From NCBI GenBank assembly GCA_902592345.1, contig CACJEE010000001.1:1-46037 (forward strand): 46,037 nucleotides of DNA, given 5' to 3'. Below, one piece after another: positions 23,354-32,417 of the stretch (positions are counted from its first letter, which is position 1; every line of letters starts with the position of its first letter). Origin of the DNA: an uncultured Alphaproteobacteria bacterium. GTDB lineage: Bacteria > Pseudomonadota > Alphaproteobacteria > HIMB59 > GCA-002718135. The notes beneath the pieces are model-generated. The model ran no database searches, was not told the origin of the DNA, and was given only the letters and a program-made list of their open reading frames with translations. The translations under genes and the position numbers were made by a program.

Positions 23354-26310
23354 TGACATCAGTAAGAAAAGAAAAGTACGGCAAAATAAATAGAGATAAA
23401 GTTCTTGGGTTTACTTGGGATAATAAAGAGTATTTTGGTTATGAAGGAGACTCTCTAGCTTCCGCACTTTTAGCAAATAATATTAAGATAGTTGGTAGAA
23501 GTTTTAAATATCATCGTCCACGGGGTGTTATGTCTTGCGGAGTTGAAGAATCAGGTGCTCTTGTAACTATTGGATCTGGAAGTAAGGCAGATCCCAACGT
23601 TCGTGCGACAACTCAGGAGCTATATTCTGGATTAATTGCAAAAGGACAAAATGCTTTTCCAAATGTAAATTATGATTTTGGAGGTATTAATAATTACCTC
23701 AGTCGTTTTTTCGCAGCTGGTTTTTATTATAAAACATTTATGGGTTTACCTCCTTTTGAGTGGGGAAAGGGCACTGGTATCTGGATGATTTTTGAAAAAA
23801 TTATTCGAAAAGCTGCTGGTATGGGTAAAGCTTCAAGAGAGCCTGATCCAGATAATTATGAACATGCTAATGATTTCTGTGATTTACTTGTTGTTGGATC
23901 AGGTCCTGCAGGTATTGCAGCTGCTCAAGAAGCAGTGAATAAGAAATTGGATGTTATCTTGATTGAACAAGATTCATTGCTAGGAGGCAATAACTTATCT
24001 GAAGCAGAATTTGATGCGAGCCTTTTACAAAATCAATTAGAAAGTAGTGGTATAAGAGTGATGTCTAGAACAACCGCATTTGGCGTGTATGACAACACTG
24101 TAGTTGGAGCTTTAGAAAGAGTTACAGATCATATACCTAATCCAAATAGTAAATTACCACGTCAACGTTTCTGGACGATTAGAGCAAAGCACATAATTCT
24201 GGCAAGTGGAGCTTTAGAGCGTCATGTAGCTTTTAATAACAATGATATACCTGGCGTTATGACAGTAAATGCTTCCAGGCATTACTTAAATAGATATGGT
24301 ATTCTGACTGGTAATAATATTGTTATTACAACAAATAATGACTCTGTTTATCAAACAGCGCTGGAACTTCAAGAAGCTGGATCAAAAGTTACTATTTTGG
24401 ACTCAAGAAAAAATATTAATCTTGATTTACCTAAAGAAATAGATGTTCATTTAAATACTTTACCTTTTAGCATTAATGGAAGAAAAAAAATTGAAGGTTT
24501 GGATGTTTGTAAAGCGACAGATAAAAATAATAAAAATACAATTATTTGTGATCAGGTTCTAATTTCTGGAGGTTGGTCACCAATCGTAAACTTAGTCTCT
24601 CATCGAGGAATAAAACCTATATGGAATCAAGAAAATCTATGCTTCGTTCCGGGTGATATTAAAGAAAATATTACAGTGGTAGGTTCAGCAAAAGGTATTT
24701 GGAATAAAAATGATTGTGTTAAATCTGGTCTAGTTGGAGCTAATGAAGCAATGAATACTCTTGGCATTCACAAAAAAGAAATTTCTTTTCCTTCAGTTGG
24801 TGGCTGGTTAAATCCTATAGATACTCTTTTTGAAGTTAAATCAAATAAATTTCCATCAAAAAGTTTTGTTGATTTTCAACATGATGTAACTGCTGAAGAT
24901 GTGAGATTAGCGCATAGAGAAGGTTTTATTTCTGTTGAGCACCTAAAACGATATACAACTTTAGGGATGGCGAATGATCAAGGAAAGATGGGTAATATAA
25001 TTGGTCTTTCATTAATGGCAGAACAATTAGACAAAACTATACCAGAGGTTGGAACGACAGTTTTTAGACCCCCTTACACTCCAGTACCAATAGGTGCTTT
25101 GACTGGAAGAAATGTTGGAAAACATTTTAGACCTTTAAGAGTAACACCGATGCATCAATGGAATATTGACCACGGCGCAAAAATGATCGAAGTTGGTTTA
25201 TACCAAAGACCTTGGTACTATCCTAAAAAAAATGAAACATTAAGTGACTCATATATTAGAGAAACAACAATTGTTAGAAAAACGGTTGGTATTTGTGACG
25301 TAACATCGCTTGGTAAAATTGCTATTCAAGGACCTGATGCAACTGAATTGGTAAATCGTATATACACAAACCCTTTTGCTAAACTTCCTATAGGAAAGGC
25401 ACGTTATGGAATTATGTTACGCGATGATGGAATGGTAATGGATGATGGAACCTCATGGAGACTTGGAGAGAATGAATATTTTATGACAACATCAACTGCT
25501 GCGGCAGCAAAAGTAATGTCATGGCTTGAGGAGCTACTTCAAACAAGATGGACTGATTTAAAAGTGAATGTAACAAGTGTTTCGGAACAATGGGCAGGTA
25601 CATCAATTGCTGGTCCTAAATCAAGAGATGTATTGAATGAATGTGTTTTGGATTCAAATGAAATTTCTAACCAAAATTTACCTTTCATGGGAGTCTTACA
25701 AACTAAACTTAAGGATGGCACTCCTTGCAGAGTTGTGAGAATAAGCTTTTCTGGTGAACTTGCTTATGAAATGTATATTGAGTCAGATTATGCTCATGGA
25801 ATGATGGATATATTATGGGAAAGTGCCAAAAAATATGATGGTTGTTTATATGGTCTAGAAGCACTAGGAGCATTAAGAGTTGAAAAAGGTCATGTAACTG
25901 CAGCTGAGCTTGATGGAAGAGTAACGATTGATGATGCTGGATTAGGGAAAATGGCATCAACAAAAAAATCTTATATTGGAAGTGCTATGCGTAAAAGGGG
26001 GGTTCTTAATGCAGATGATAGAGAAATGCTAGTTGGGTTTTTTCCTATTAATGAAAAAGAAACTTTTAATGCCGGAACAATTGTTTGTGAAAAAAATAAT
26101 ATTCAAGGTCAAGGTATAGGTCGTATCACATCAGTTACTCATTCTCCAGAACTAGGACATTGGATTGGTATTGGGTATGTCAATGGGGGTCTTGATAGTT
26201 GGAAAGATGTAACATTAGTTGGGGCTGATCCTGTGCGAAATAAACAAATGGAAATCAAGGTTGTATCACCCCATATGATAGATCCTGAAGGCAAAAGAAT
26301 GTATGCTTAA
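23353..26310 (+). CDS. soxA: Sarcosine oxidase alpha subunit
   Basis: The 985-residue large subunit carries, in order, an N-terminal Fer2-like domain (RSFKYHRPRGVMSCGVEE), an NAD-binding oxidoreductase domain (LLVVGSGPAGIAAAQEA, then ASGALERHVAFNNND), and a C-terminal GcvT aminomethyltransferase-like domain (GICDVTSLGKIAIQGPDA, FSGELAYEMYIE, GLEALGALRVEKGH) that binds tetrahydrofolate. It forms the sarcosine oxidase tetramer and the channel that passes the methylene group to THF. ATG 23353 overlaps the soxD stop; a GTG one codon earlier is also open. The gene overlaps soxG by eight bases. Confidence 0.95.
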   Translation: MTSVRKEKYGKINRDKVLGFTWDNKEYFGYEGDSLASALLANNIKIVGRSFKYHRPRGVMSCGVEESGALVTIGSGSKADPNVRATTQELYSGLIAKGQNAFPNVNYDFGGINNYLSRFFAAGFYYKTFMGLPPFEWGKGTGIWMIFEKIIRKAAGMGKASREPDPDNYEHANDFCDLLVVGSGPAGIAAAQEAVNKKLDVILIEQDSLLGGNNLSEAEFDASLLQNQLESSGIRVMSRTTAFGVYDNTVVGALERVTDHIPNPNSKLPRQRFWTIRAKHIILASGALERHVAFNNNDIPGVMTVNASRHYLNRYGILTGNNIVITTNNDSVYQTALELQEAGSKVTILDSRKNINLDLPKEIDVHLNTLPFSINGRKKIEGLDVCKATDKNNKNTIICDQVLISGGWSPIVNLVSHRGIKPIWNQENLCFVPGDIKENITVVGSAKGIWNKNDCVKSGLVGANEAMNTLGIHKKEISFPSVGGWLNPIDTLFEVKSNKFPSKSFVDFQHDVTAEDVRLAHREGFISVEHLKRYTTLGMANDQGKMGNIIGLSLMAEQLDKTIPEVGTTVFRPPYTPVPIGALTGRNVGKHFRPLRVTPMHQWNIDHGAKMIEVGLYQRPWYYPKKNETLSDSYIRETTIVRKTVGICDVTSLGKIAIQGPDATELVNRIYTNPFAKLPIGKARYGIMLRDDGMVMDDGTSWRLGENEYFMTTSTAAAAKVMSWLEELLQTRWTDLKVNVTSVSEQWAGTSIAGPKSRDVLNECVLDSNEISNQNLPFMGVLQTKLKDGTPCRVVRISFSGELAYEMYIESDYAHGMMDILWESAKKYDGCLYGLEALGALRVEKGHVTAAELDGRVTIDDAGLGKMASTKKSYIGSAMRKRGVLNADDREMLVGFFPINEKETFNAGTIVCEKNNIQGQGIGRITSVTHSPELGHWIGIGYVNGGLDSWKDVTLVGADPVRNKQMEIKVVSPHMIDPEGKRMYA

Positions 26311-26869
26311 TAGAAACTCAGCAATAAAAGAAAATTACAAAATTGGAAAATATCCATTTGAAGATAAAATTGAAATTGTATTTTCTGAAAATCATAATCT
26401 TGTAATTCAGCAAATTGCGGCCTGGCCTGATGAAATATCTAATGTAGAAAAATTATTTTCTGATGAGTTAGGTGTTAAACAAAATATCGATTTTAATCGA
26501 GGAGAAATTTTTAAAAAAAATTCACTATGGAGAATGGAGCCCTTAAAATGGTGGTTAATAGGTAGCACCATTAACTTGCCTGAAAATATAGGAACATCAC
26601 TTGAGCTATCTCACGCCTTTACATCAATTATGATAAATGGTGAAAAAAGTGAAATTTTACTAAACCGACATTTACCACTTGATCTGCGTTTAGATAATTT
26701 TCCAATTAATTCATCAGCAAGTTCCGCAATTCATCATGTTAGTGTAAAATTATTTAGGCATAATAAAAATGAATTTAAACTTTTTATACCTAGGGGCTTT
26801 GCTTTGTCTATTTGGGAAATTCTCCTTGAGTCAGCATCTCAATTTGGATACGAAATAAAAGATAATTAA
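26303..26869 (+). CDS. soxG: Sarcosine oxidase gamma subunit
   Basis: The 188-residue subunit is the least conserved of the four. The segments VFSENHNLVIQQIAAWPDE, MEPLKWWLIG, LELSHAFTSIMINGEKSEILLNRHLPLDL and ASSAIHHVSVKLFRH match the SoxG pattern, which resembles a partial GcvT fold. Start ATG 26303 lies inside the soxA end (8-base overlap), giving coupled translation. The doeA-like gene begins 42 bases later, probably on the same message. Confidence 0.9.
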   Translation: MLNRNSAIKENYKIGKYPFEDKIEIVFSENHNLVIQQIAAWPDEISNVEKLFSDELGVKQNIDFNRGEIFKKNSLWRMEPLKWWLIGSTINLPENIGTSLELSHAFTSIMINGEKSEILLNRHLPLDLRLDNFPINSSASSAIHHVSVKLFRHNKNEFKLFIPRGFALSIWEILLESASQFGYEIKDN

Positions 26870-26911
26870 ACCTAATAGACATTATTCTTTTTCCATATTA
26901 AACCAGTAGAT

Positions 26912-28087
26912 ATGATTTTTTCTAAAACAGAATACTTATCAAGATTATCAAAAGTTAAACATGTAATGGATGAAAAAAATATGGATATAATTATCCTAAC
27001 TGATCCATCTAATATGAATTATTTAACAGGTTATGATGGCTGGTCTTTTTATGTTCCTCAAGGTGTGATCGTTTCTCTTGATAAAGATGAACCCATTTGG
27101 TTTGGCAGAAAGCAAGACTCAAAAGGTGCGATGATAACAACTTATCTTAATCATGATAATATACTTGGTTACCCTGAACATTTAATTCAGGCCCCTCCAA
27201 AACATCCCTATGATTTTGTTGCTGATTTTATTAAAAAAAATAATTGGAGTAATAAAAATATTGGTGTCGAAATGGATAGTTATTATTACACAGCTGAAAT
27301 TCATAATCGTTTGTTAACACAATGTTCTAATGCAAAATTTAAAAATGCTCATTTATTAGTAAATTGGATAAGGTATGTAAAATCAGATACAGAAATTGCA
27401 TATATGAAAGAAGGCGCAAAATTAGTTGAAGCTGGTATGCAAACAGCCTTTGATGAAATAAAGCCAGGTGTTAGACAAAGTACTGTTGCAGGTAAAATTC
27501 AAAATACACTTTTAGGTGGTAACCAAGATATTGGTATAGGCGGTGAGTATGGAGGCTTAAATATAATTTTAGCAAGTGGCAAGTCTGCTTCTGCATCTCA
27601 TTTGACACCAACAGATAAAAAATTCAATAATAATGAAGGTACTATTATAGAATTGGGAGGAGTAAAACATAGATATCACTGTGCTTTATCAAGAACAGTA
27701 TACATAGGTGAGCCTGATAAAAAACTTGCAGATACTTTGAAAATTACCAATGAGGGAATTGAAAGAGCTATAGAAGCTACTAAACCAGGTAATACATGTC
27801 ATGATGTTGCCATTGCATTTTGGGAAGTTTTGGAAAGGCATGGCGTTGAAAAAGAATCAAGAGCTGGTTATTCAATTGGTCTTGGTTATCCACCAGACTG
27901 GGGAGAGCATACATTAAGTATTCGAAAAAACGAAATGACAGTTTTAGAGACTAATGTAACTTATCATCTAATGTGCGGAATGTGGATGGATACTTGGGGG
28001 TTAGAACTAAGCGAGAGTATCAGAGTTACACAAGATGGGTGTGAATTATTTTGTAATTTTCCAAGAGATTTGCACATAGTAAAATAA
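26912..28087 (+). CDS. doeA: Ectoine hydrolase DoeA/EutD-like (M24 family)
   Basis: DoeA/EutD opens the pyrimidine ring of ectoine to N-acetyl-2,4-diaminobutyrate. The 391-residue product closely follows DoeA: DPSNMNYLTGYDGWSFYVPQ near the N-terminus, ENVDSYYY-like GVEMDSYYYTAE, NWIRYVKSDTEIAYMKEGA, ELGGVKHRYHCALSRTVYIG where true M24 peptidases have metal Asp residues, and YSIGLGYPPDWGEHTL with MWMDTWGLELSESI. It lies after soxG and not in the eut operon, where it would be expected. An ectoine ring opener is the best call, although this family also occurs in gene sets for other cyclic or N-methylated solutes. It converges on the DUF3726-like gene with one base between. Confidence 0.85.
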   Translation: MIFSKTEYLSRLSKVKHVMDEKNMDIIILTDPSNMNYLTGYDGWSFYVPQGVIVSLDKDEPIWFGRKQDSKGAMITTYLNHDNILGYPEHLIQAPPKHPYDFVADFIKKNNWSNKNIGVEMDSYYYTAEIHNRLLTQCSNAKFKNAHLLVNWIRYVKSDTEIAYMKEGAKLVEAGMQTAFDEIKPGVRQSTVAGKIQNTLLGGNQDIGIGGEYGGLNIILASGKSASASHLTPTDKKFNNNEGTIIELGGVKHRYHCALSRTVYIGEPDKKLADTLKITNEGIERAIEATKPGNTCHDVAIAFWEVLERHGVEKESRAGYSIGLGYPPDWGEHTLSIRKNEMTVLETNVTYHLMCGMWMDTWGLELSESIRVTQDGCELFCNFPRDLHIVK

Positions 28088-28088
28088 A

Positions 28089-28769
28089 TTAATCATTAGC
28101 ATCTCCACCACCAGCACCTTTAGATCTTGATTCCTCAGATTCAGGTACATAAGATTTAAAAGCAAGTTCTGACATTTTATCCCAATTATTTTGATTTGGA
28201 CTTAATCCCAAAGATAAATATTTTTTAGAGTCTATTAAATTAATATCTATATCTAATTTTTTATTTTTGTTGGGTGTATTCGATAAAATAATTTTAATAG
28301 AATTATTTATTTTTTTTTGAAATAATATTTTATTTATTGAAATATTTTCTTTATTTACCAAACAAAGAATTTCATTATCATTTATTATTTTTCCATAAAT
28401 ATTTTTTTTTATATATCTACTAAGTAGTGGAATGAGAAATATTGGATCATAACAGTTGATTAAACTAAATTCATTTACATTGTTTGTATTAAATTTAGAT
28501 ACAATATAATCAATAACTCCAGGACCTGTAATTAAATTAGATTTATTATTTAAATCAATAATTCTATCATTTTTAAATAAATCTATTTTATAGTTATATT
28601 CCTTATCATTTGTTGCAATGAATGAACCAAATAAATCTATGCCTTTAAGATTATATAATTCAAACCATGTTATTATATACGCAGCATCTTCATCAGCACC
28701 ATATGGAAAACCTAGACTGGAAAATGCTCTTTGAGCATTTGTATATACTTCATAGTAAGAGTAACTCAC
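28089..28769 (-). CDS. DUF3726-like conserved protein of unknown function
   Basis: The 226-residue protein has an N-terminal YYEVYTNAQRAFSSLGFPYGADEDAAY helix region and the terminal AFKSYVPESEESRSKGAGG, then DAND. These ends resemble DUF3726 proteins of alphaproteobacteria, which as I recall finish in a GAGAGLTDND-like tail; the match is from memory. The Lys/Asn/Ile-rich middle is poorly conserved. No signal or membrane segment is seen. Start is GTG at 28769, since a stop codon lies just upstream in frame. It follows its partner gene after three bases on the same message and converges on doeA. No function is known to me. Confidence 0.7.
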   Translation of the reverse strand: MSYSYYEVYTNAQRAFSSLGFPYGADEDAAYIITWFELYNLKGIDLFGSFIATNDKEYNYKIDLFKNDRIIDLNNKSNLITGPGVIDYIVSKFNTNNVNEFSLINCYDPIFLIPLLSRYIKKNIYGKIINDNEILCLVNKENISINKILFQKKINNSIKIILSNTPNKNKKLDIDINLIDSKKYLSLGLSPNQNNWDKMSELAFKSYVPESEESRSKGAGGGDAND

Positions 28770-28772
28770 AAA

Positions 28773-30413
28773 TTAATTATATGAATTCATCGTAGCAAAA
28801 CCCCAACTATCAACGTTTTCATTATTTAAATCTGATAGAAAAGGCGCTCCTGAAAAAAAACTCACACGCAGCCATCTATCTGATTTTGGATCATACCTAT
28901 TAGCCCCAAAAAAAGATAATTTAAATCTTAGCATGTTTATTGGCATAGTATTTTTTCCAAGAATATTGTCTTGAACTTCTGCAAAAGGATATTTTATAAG
29001 AGATTGAATTCTTCTTATAATTCCTCTGAATTTTGGATTGAATAATAAATATTCTGCAACAGACAAATCAAGATTTTCTTTTTGTAATTTTGAATATAAA
29101 TTATTAACCATTTTTGCAACACCAAGATTTTGCTCCAACTCACTGCCATCTTCATTATATCTTTCACCTAATCTTGGCTCAAGTTTTGCAGCAGAAATAT
29201 ACCAAAACAAAAAATTATTATCTTTTTTTGCAAAATCAACTTTTAAGGCCCAACTATAATTATTTTCAATCTCACTTTTTAATTCTTTTAATGTTTGTGT
29301 CTCATTAATTTCCATTAATTCAGTATCTGACATGTCTTCAGCAAAAACTTCAGAATCTTCAGGATATAATTCTAAAAGCTGAACTCTAGCAATCTCCTGA
29401 GTATCATAATTTAGATTTTTACTTGTATAATTTATTAAATCTATCCAATGTACATAATTATATTTTTTATTTTTGAAATTTTTAATATGATTGATAAATT
29501 TTTTTAAATCTTCAAGAGTTTTTGCATTTTTTTTAATTTGATATTCATCAAATGTTGTTACTTCTTTTAAATAAAGAAGAGCTTTTTCAAGTAATTTTGA
29601 ATAATTAGAAAGTTTTATGGGATCTATATTTTTATTTACTACTTGACTCAAAGATTTAGTATATTGATTCATCCATTTGTTGATTAATTTTGGATGTTTA
29701 ATAATAAAAGGTGCCATTCCTAAGCCAGTTGAATTGCCAATACCAAGATGTTGCTTGATTGTATTTTGAAGTTTTACTGCTTTATTAGGATTTTTTTTTC
29801 TTGCTACATGCTCAACTAAATCAACGCTAAATTCTCTAATGATGTATACTGCAAGCATTTCTGCTCTAAAAGGTTGATTAAAATCAGTCATCTCTTTTGT
29901 GTTGGTAAAATCTGATAAGCCAAATTTTCCACTTCCATACACAGCTGTGGTTCGCAAAAGATAACCAACTTTATTGATTTCATTTATGTCAGGTTGTGTA
30001 CCTTTAGATAAACAACTTACGACATATTCAAATAAACGAACACTTTTATTTGCTCTGCTTAAAATTAATTCTTTTGACGAATTACGACCTGATTCTTGTA
30101 AGGGTACATTTTTTCTTAATCTACTCACTTCATTATTGTTCAATTTTCCACTGATCAATGAGTAAGCGGTATCCCATTTTTCTGCGATCACTCTATCACT
30201 TCTATCTGAATTATCTAGATGTTGTGAAAAACAAACTAAGGAGTAGGTATTATTATTTATTACAATTTCATAAATTACTGTTCCATAACCGTCGTCATCT
30301 AGATCAAACTTTGATTTTGAAATTTTCCAATTATCAAATAATAACCTTCTAAGCATACTTCTAGAAAAGCTTAATCTTGAAGGATATCTGGACCCCATTT
30401 TATCTAGAGTCAT
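28773..30413 (-). CDS. Uncharacterised conserved protein paired with DUF3726-like gene
   Basis: This is a soluble protein of about 546 residues with no signal peptide or membrane helix. The conserved-looking start is GSRYPSRLSFSRSMLRRLL, followed by EIVINNNTYSLVCFSQHLD and DRVIAEKWDTAYSLISG, later GKFGLSDF and FRAEMLAVYIIREFSVDLVEHVA, and a C-terminal RWLRVSFFSGAPFLSDL. I do not recognise an enzyme family. The start is uncertain: ATG at 30413 is used; a GTG at 30482 and ATGs at 30446 and 30398 are alternatives, and none has a clear ribosome site. It diverges from the M19-family gene, and if the GTG were used only 21 bases would separate them. Confidence 0.75.
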   Translation of the reverse strand: MTLDKMGSRYPSRLSFSRSMLRRLLFDNWKISKSKFDLDDDGYGTVIYEIVINNNTYSLVCFSQHLDNSDRSDRVIAEKWDTAYSLISGKLNNNEVSRLRKNVPLQESGRNSSKELILSRANKSVRLFEYVVSCLSKGTQPDINEINKVGYLLRTTAVYGSGKFGLSDFTNTKEMTDFNQPFRAEMLAVYIIREFSVDLVEHVARKKNPNKAVKLQNTIKQHLGIGNSTGLGMAPFIIKHPKLINKWMNQYTKSLSQVVNKNIDPIKLSNYSKLLEKALLYLKEVTTFDEYQIKKNAKTLEDLKKFINHIKNFKNKKYNYVHWIDLINYTSKNLNYDTQEIARVQLLELYPEDSEVFAEDMSDTELMEINETQTLKELKSEIENNYSWALKVDFAKKDNNFLFWYISAAKLEPRLGERYNEDGSELEQNLGVAKMVNNLYSKLQKENLDLSVAEYLLFNPKFRGIIRRIQSLIKYPFAEVQDNILGKNTMPINMLRFKLSFFGANRYDPKSDRWLRVSFFSGAPFLSDLNNENVDSWGFATMNSYN

Positions 30414-30503
30414 AATATCTGATGAAATTATGTTTTGTTGTAACATATAGGGATATATATAGTGGATTATTATCTTTTTCACTATTAGAAGTTAATTAAA
30501 AAT

Positions 30504-31481
30504 ATGGATATTGATAATATACTCATAGATGGTCTTGAATATGTAAACTGGAATAGAGACTTGTTTGAAAAGGCTCACGCTGGAGGCTTAACAGCAATTC
30601 ATGCAACTCTAGTATATTGGGAGGATACCAAAGAGTCTTTTGAAAAAATAGATTATTGGGATAATCTTATACAAACGAATAGTGATATCTTAACCCATGT
30701 TAGAAAATCTGAAGATATTTTTGAAGCTAAAAAATCAAATAAAATTGGAATAATTTATGGTTTTCAAAATTCAGCGCCAATAGCAAATGATATATTTTTT
30801 GTTGAAAAATTTTTTTCACGAGGCCTTCGTTTTATGCAACTGACATACAACAATCAGACCTCTTTAGCTTCTGGATGCTTTGAAAAAAATGACTCTGGCG
30901 TATCACGTTTTGGAGAAATGGTGATTGAAGAGATGAATCGTCTTGGAATGATTGTGGACTTAAGTCATGCAGGAAAAAAAACATGTTTAGACGCAATAAA
31001 TTTTTCAAAAAAACCTGTAGCAATATCTCATGCTAATCCAGCATTTTTTCATAAATCAATTAGAAACATAGATGATGAAGTTTTGAAAAAATTATCAAAT
31101 AAAAATGGATTTATAGGCTTAAGCTTATATCCATATCATTTAAAAAATCATGGAGATTGCAAACTAGAAGAATTTTGTGAAATGATTAAACAGTTAGTAA
31201 ATATGATTGGAGAAGATAATATTGGAATAGGATCTGATCTATGTGTCAATTGGCCAGATAATGTAGTAATGTGGATGCGAAATGGAAAATGGACAAAAAA
31301 AATTGATTATGGAGAGTCTAAAGATAAAAAAGTTAGTTGGCCTAAACCAGTATCGTGGTATTCAAAACCTGAAGACTTATCAAGTTTTCTATCAGGAATG
31401 ATTTCAAATGGTATTAGCGAAAAAATAGCATACAAAATAGCTGGAAAAAACTGGCTTAACTTTATGATCAATCATTTTTAA
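30504..31481 (+). CDS. M19 (renal dipeptidase) family protein with incomplete metal site
   Basis: The 325-residue TIM-barrel protein keeps the M19 histidines in VDLSHAG and VAISHANP and the late IGIGSDLC with the Asp. The family's N-terminal HxD ligand pair is absent (LIDGLEYVNWNRD), and the bridging Glu region reads YGFQNSAP with Gln in place of Glu. This variant set resembles M19 relatives found, as I recall, beside dimethylglycine, stachydrine and carnitine catabolism genes in pseudomonads and rhizobia (PA5396-like). A hydrolytic or demethylation-linked role is likely, classical dipeptidase activity is doubtful. Its stop shares TTAA with the opposing EamA gene. Confidence 0.8.
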   Translation: MDIDNILIDGLEYVNWNRDLFEKAHAGGLTAIHATLVYWEDTKESFEKIDYWDNLIQTNSDILTHVRKSEDIFEAKKSNKIGIIYGFQNSAPIANDIFFVEKFFSRGLRFMQLTYNNQTSLASGCFEKNDSGVSRFGEMVIEEMNRLGMIVDLSHAGKKTCLDAINFSKKPVAISHANPAFFHKSIRNIDDEVLKKLSNKNGFIGLSLYPYHLKNHGDCKLEEFCEMIKQLVNMIGEDNIGIGSDLCVNWPDNVVMWMRNGKWTKKIDYGESKDKKVSWPKPVSWYSKPEDLSSFLSGMISNGISEKIAYKIAGKNWLNFMINHF

Positions 31482-32341
31482 TTTTTTCTTGTTACAAAAG
31501 TTGAAGCTGCAAGGCTGATTAAAACAATAGCAGTTCCTAATAATTGGATAGAAGTTAATTTTTCATTGAGAATCAAAACTGCTCCAAATATTCCAGTGAT
31601 TGGTTCTAAATACAAGAATAATGCAGTATTCGTTTGCCCTATTCTAGGTATTGCTAATAACTGAAGAAAGAGTGCAATTGCATAAGAGCAAGATGGAATT
31701 AACAAAATTAAAAAGGCATTAAGACTTACATCAGTGTCTATCTTATAAAATAAACTTAATATTATAAAAAAGAAAATTGTATTAAAAAAATTAATAAAAA
31801 TATTGATTTGTATAGGTGAAATATTTTTTTTTGACATAGTTTGATTGGTGACAATCATTATCGATGCTCCTAATGATGCAATCAAAGCAAAAATTATACC
31901 TTGAATTTTTAAATCCTCAGTCGACGGACTTAGGGCTAAAAATAAACCAATAAAAGTAGTTAAGAATAAAAATTTAATAATATTTTTTATTTTTTCTTTT
32001 GTTATAAATATAGAAATTGCTAAAACTATAATAGGGTAGGTGCAAAATATAATTATAGTTAAGCTTACGTTAATGTAAGTAACAGATGTTAGTAAGCCTG
32101 TTGTGAGCATTATAGAAGCAATGGTAATTAAAAAAAAATAGCCAAAATTTTTTTTATATGTAGATATTAAATTTTGCTGTCTTGGAATAAGTGGCGATAC
32201 AATAAATAAAGCTACAATATATCGTAAGAAAATCGCAAGACCAACGCCAGCACCAAGATTATAGGCAGTTTTAGTTACTGGGCCAATAATTCCAAAAAAT
32301 ACTCCTGCTGCTAAAGCAAATATTATTCCTAAAATATTCAT
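31478..32341 (-). CDS. EamA/DMT-superfamily permease
   Basis: The 287-residue integral membrane protein has about ten hydrophobic helices in two repeats, the DMT/EamA layout (GVFFGIIGPVTKTAYNLG start and FLYLEPITGIFGAVLILNEKL near the end). Family members export metabolites or import small solutes; the substrate cannot be read from sequence. It diverges from potA by 76 bases and its stop overlaps the M19-family gene stop. Export of an amino-acid by-product would fit the neighbourhood, but this is a guess. Confidence 0.85.
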   Translation of the reverse strand: MNILGIIFALAAGVFFGIIGPVTKTAYNLGAGVGLAIFLRYIVALFIVSPLIPRQQNLISTYKKNFGYFFLITIASIMLTTGLLTSVTYINVSLTIIIFCTYPIIVLAISIFITKEKIKNIIKFLFLTTFIGLFLALSPSTEDLKIQGIIFALIASLGASIMIVTNQTMSKKNISPIQINIFINFFNTIFFFIILSLFYKIDTDVSLNAFLILLIPSCSYAIALFLQLLAIPRIGQTNTALFLYLEPITGIFGAVLILNEKLTSIQLLGTAIVLISLAASTFVTRKN

Positions 32342-32417
32342 ATTATATTAATTTTTTTTTGACTATTGCTCTTATGACAGGTATTCACTCTACAACAACT
32401 AAAAAGTAATCAAATAA

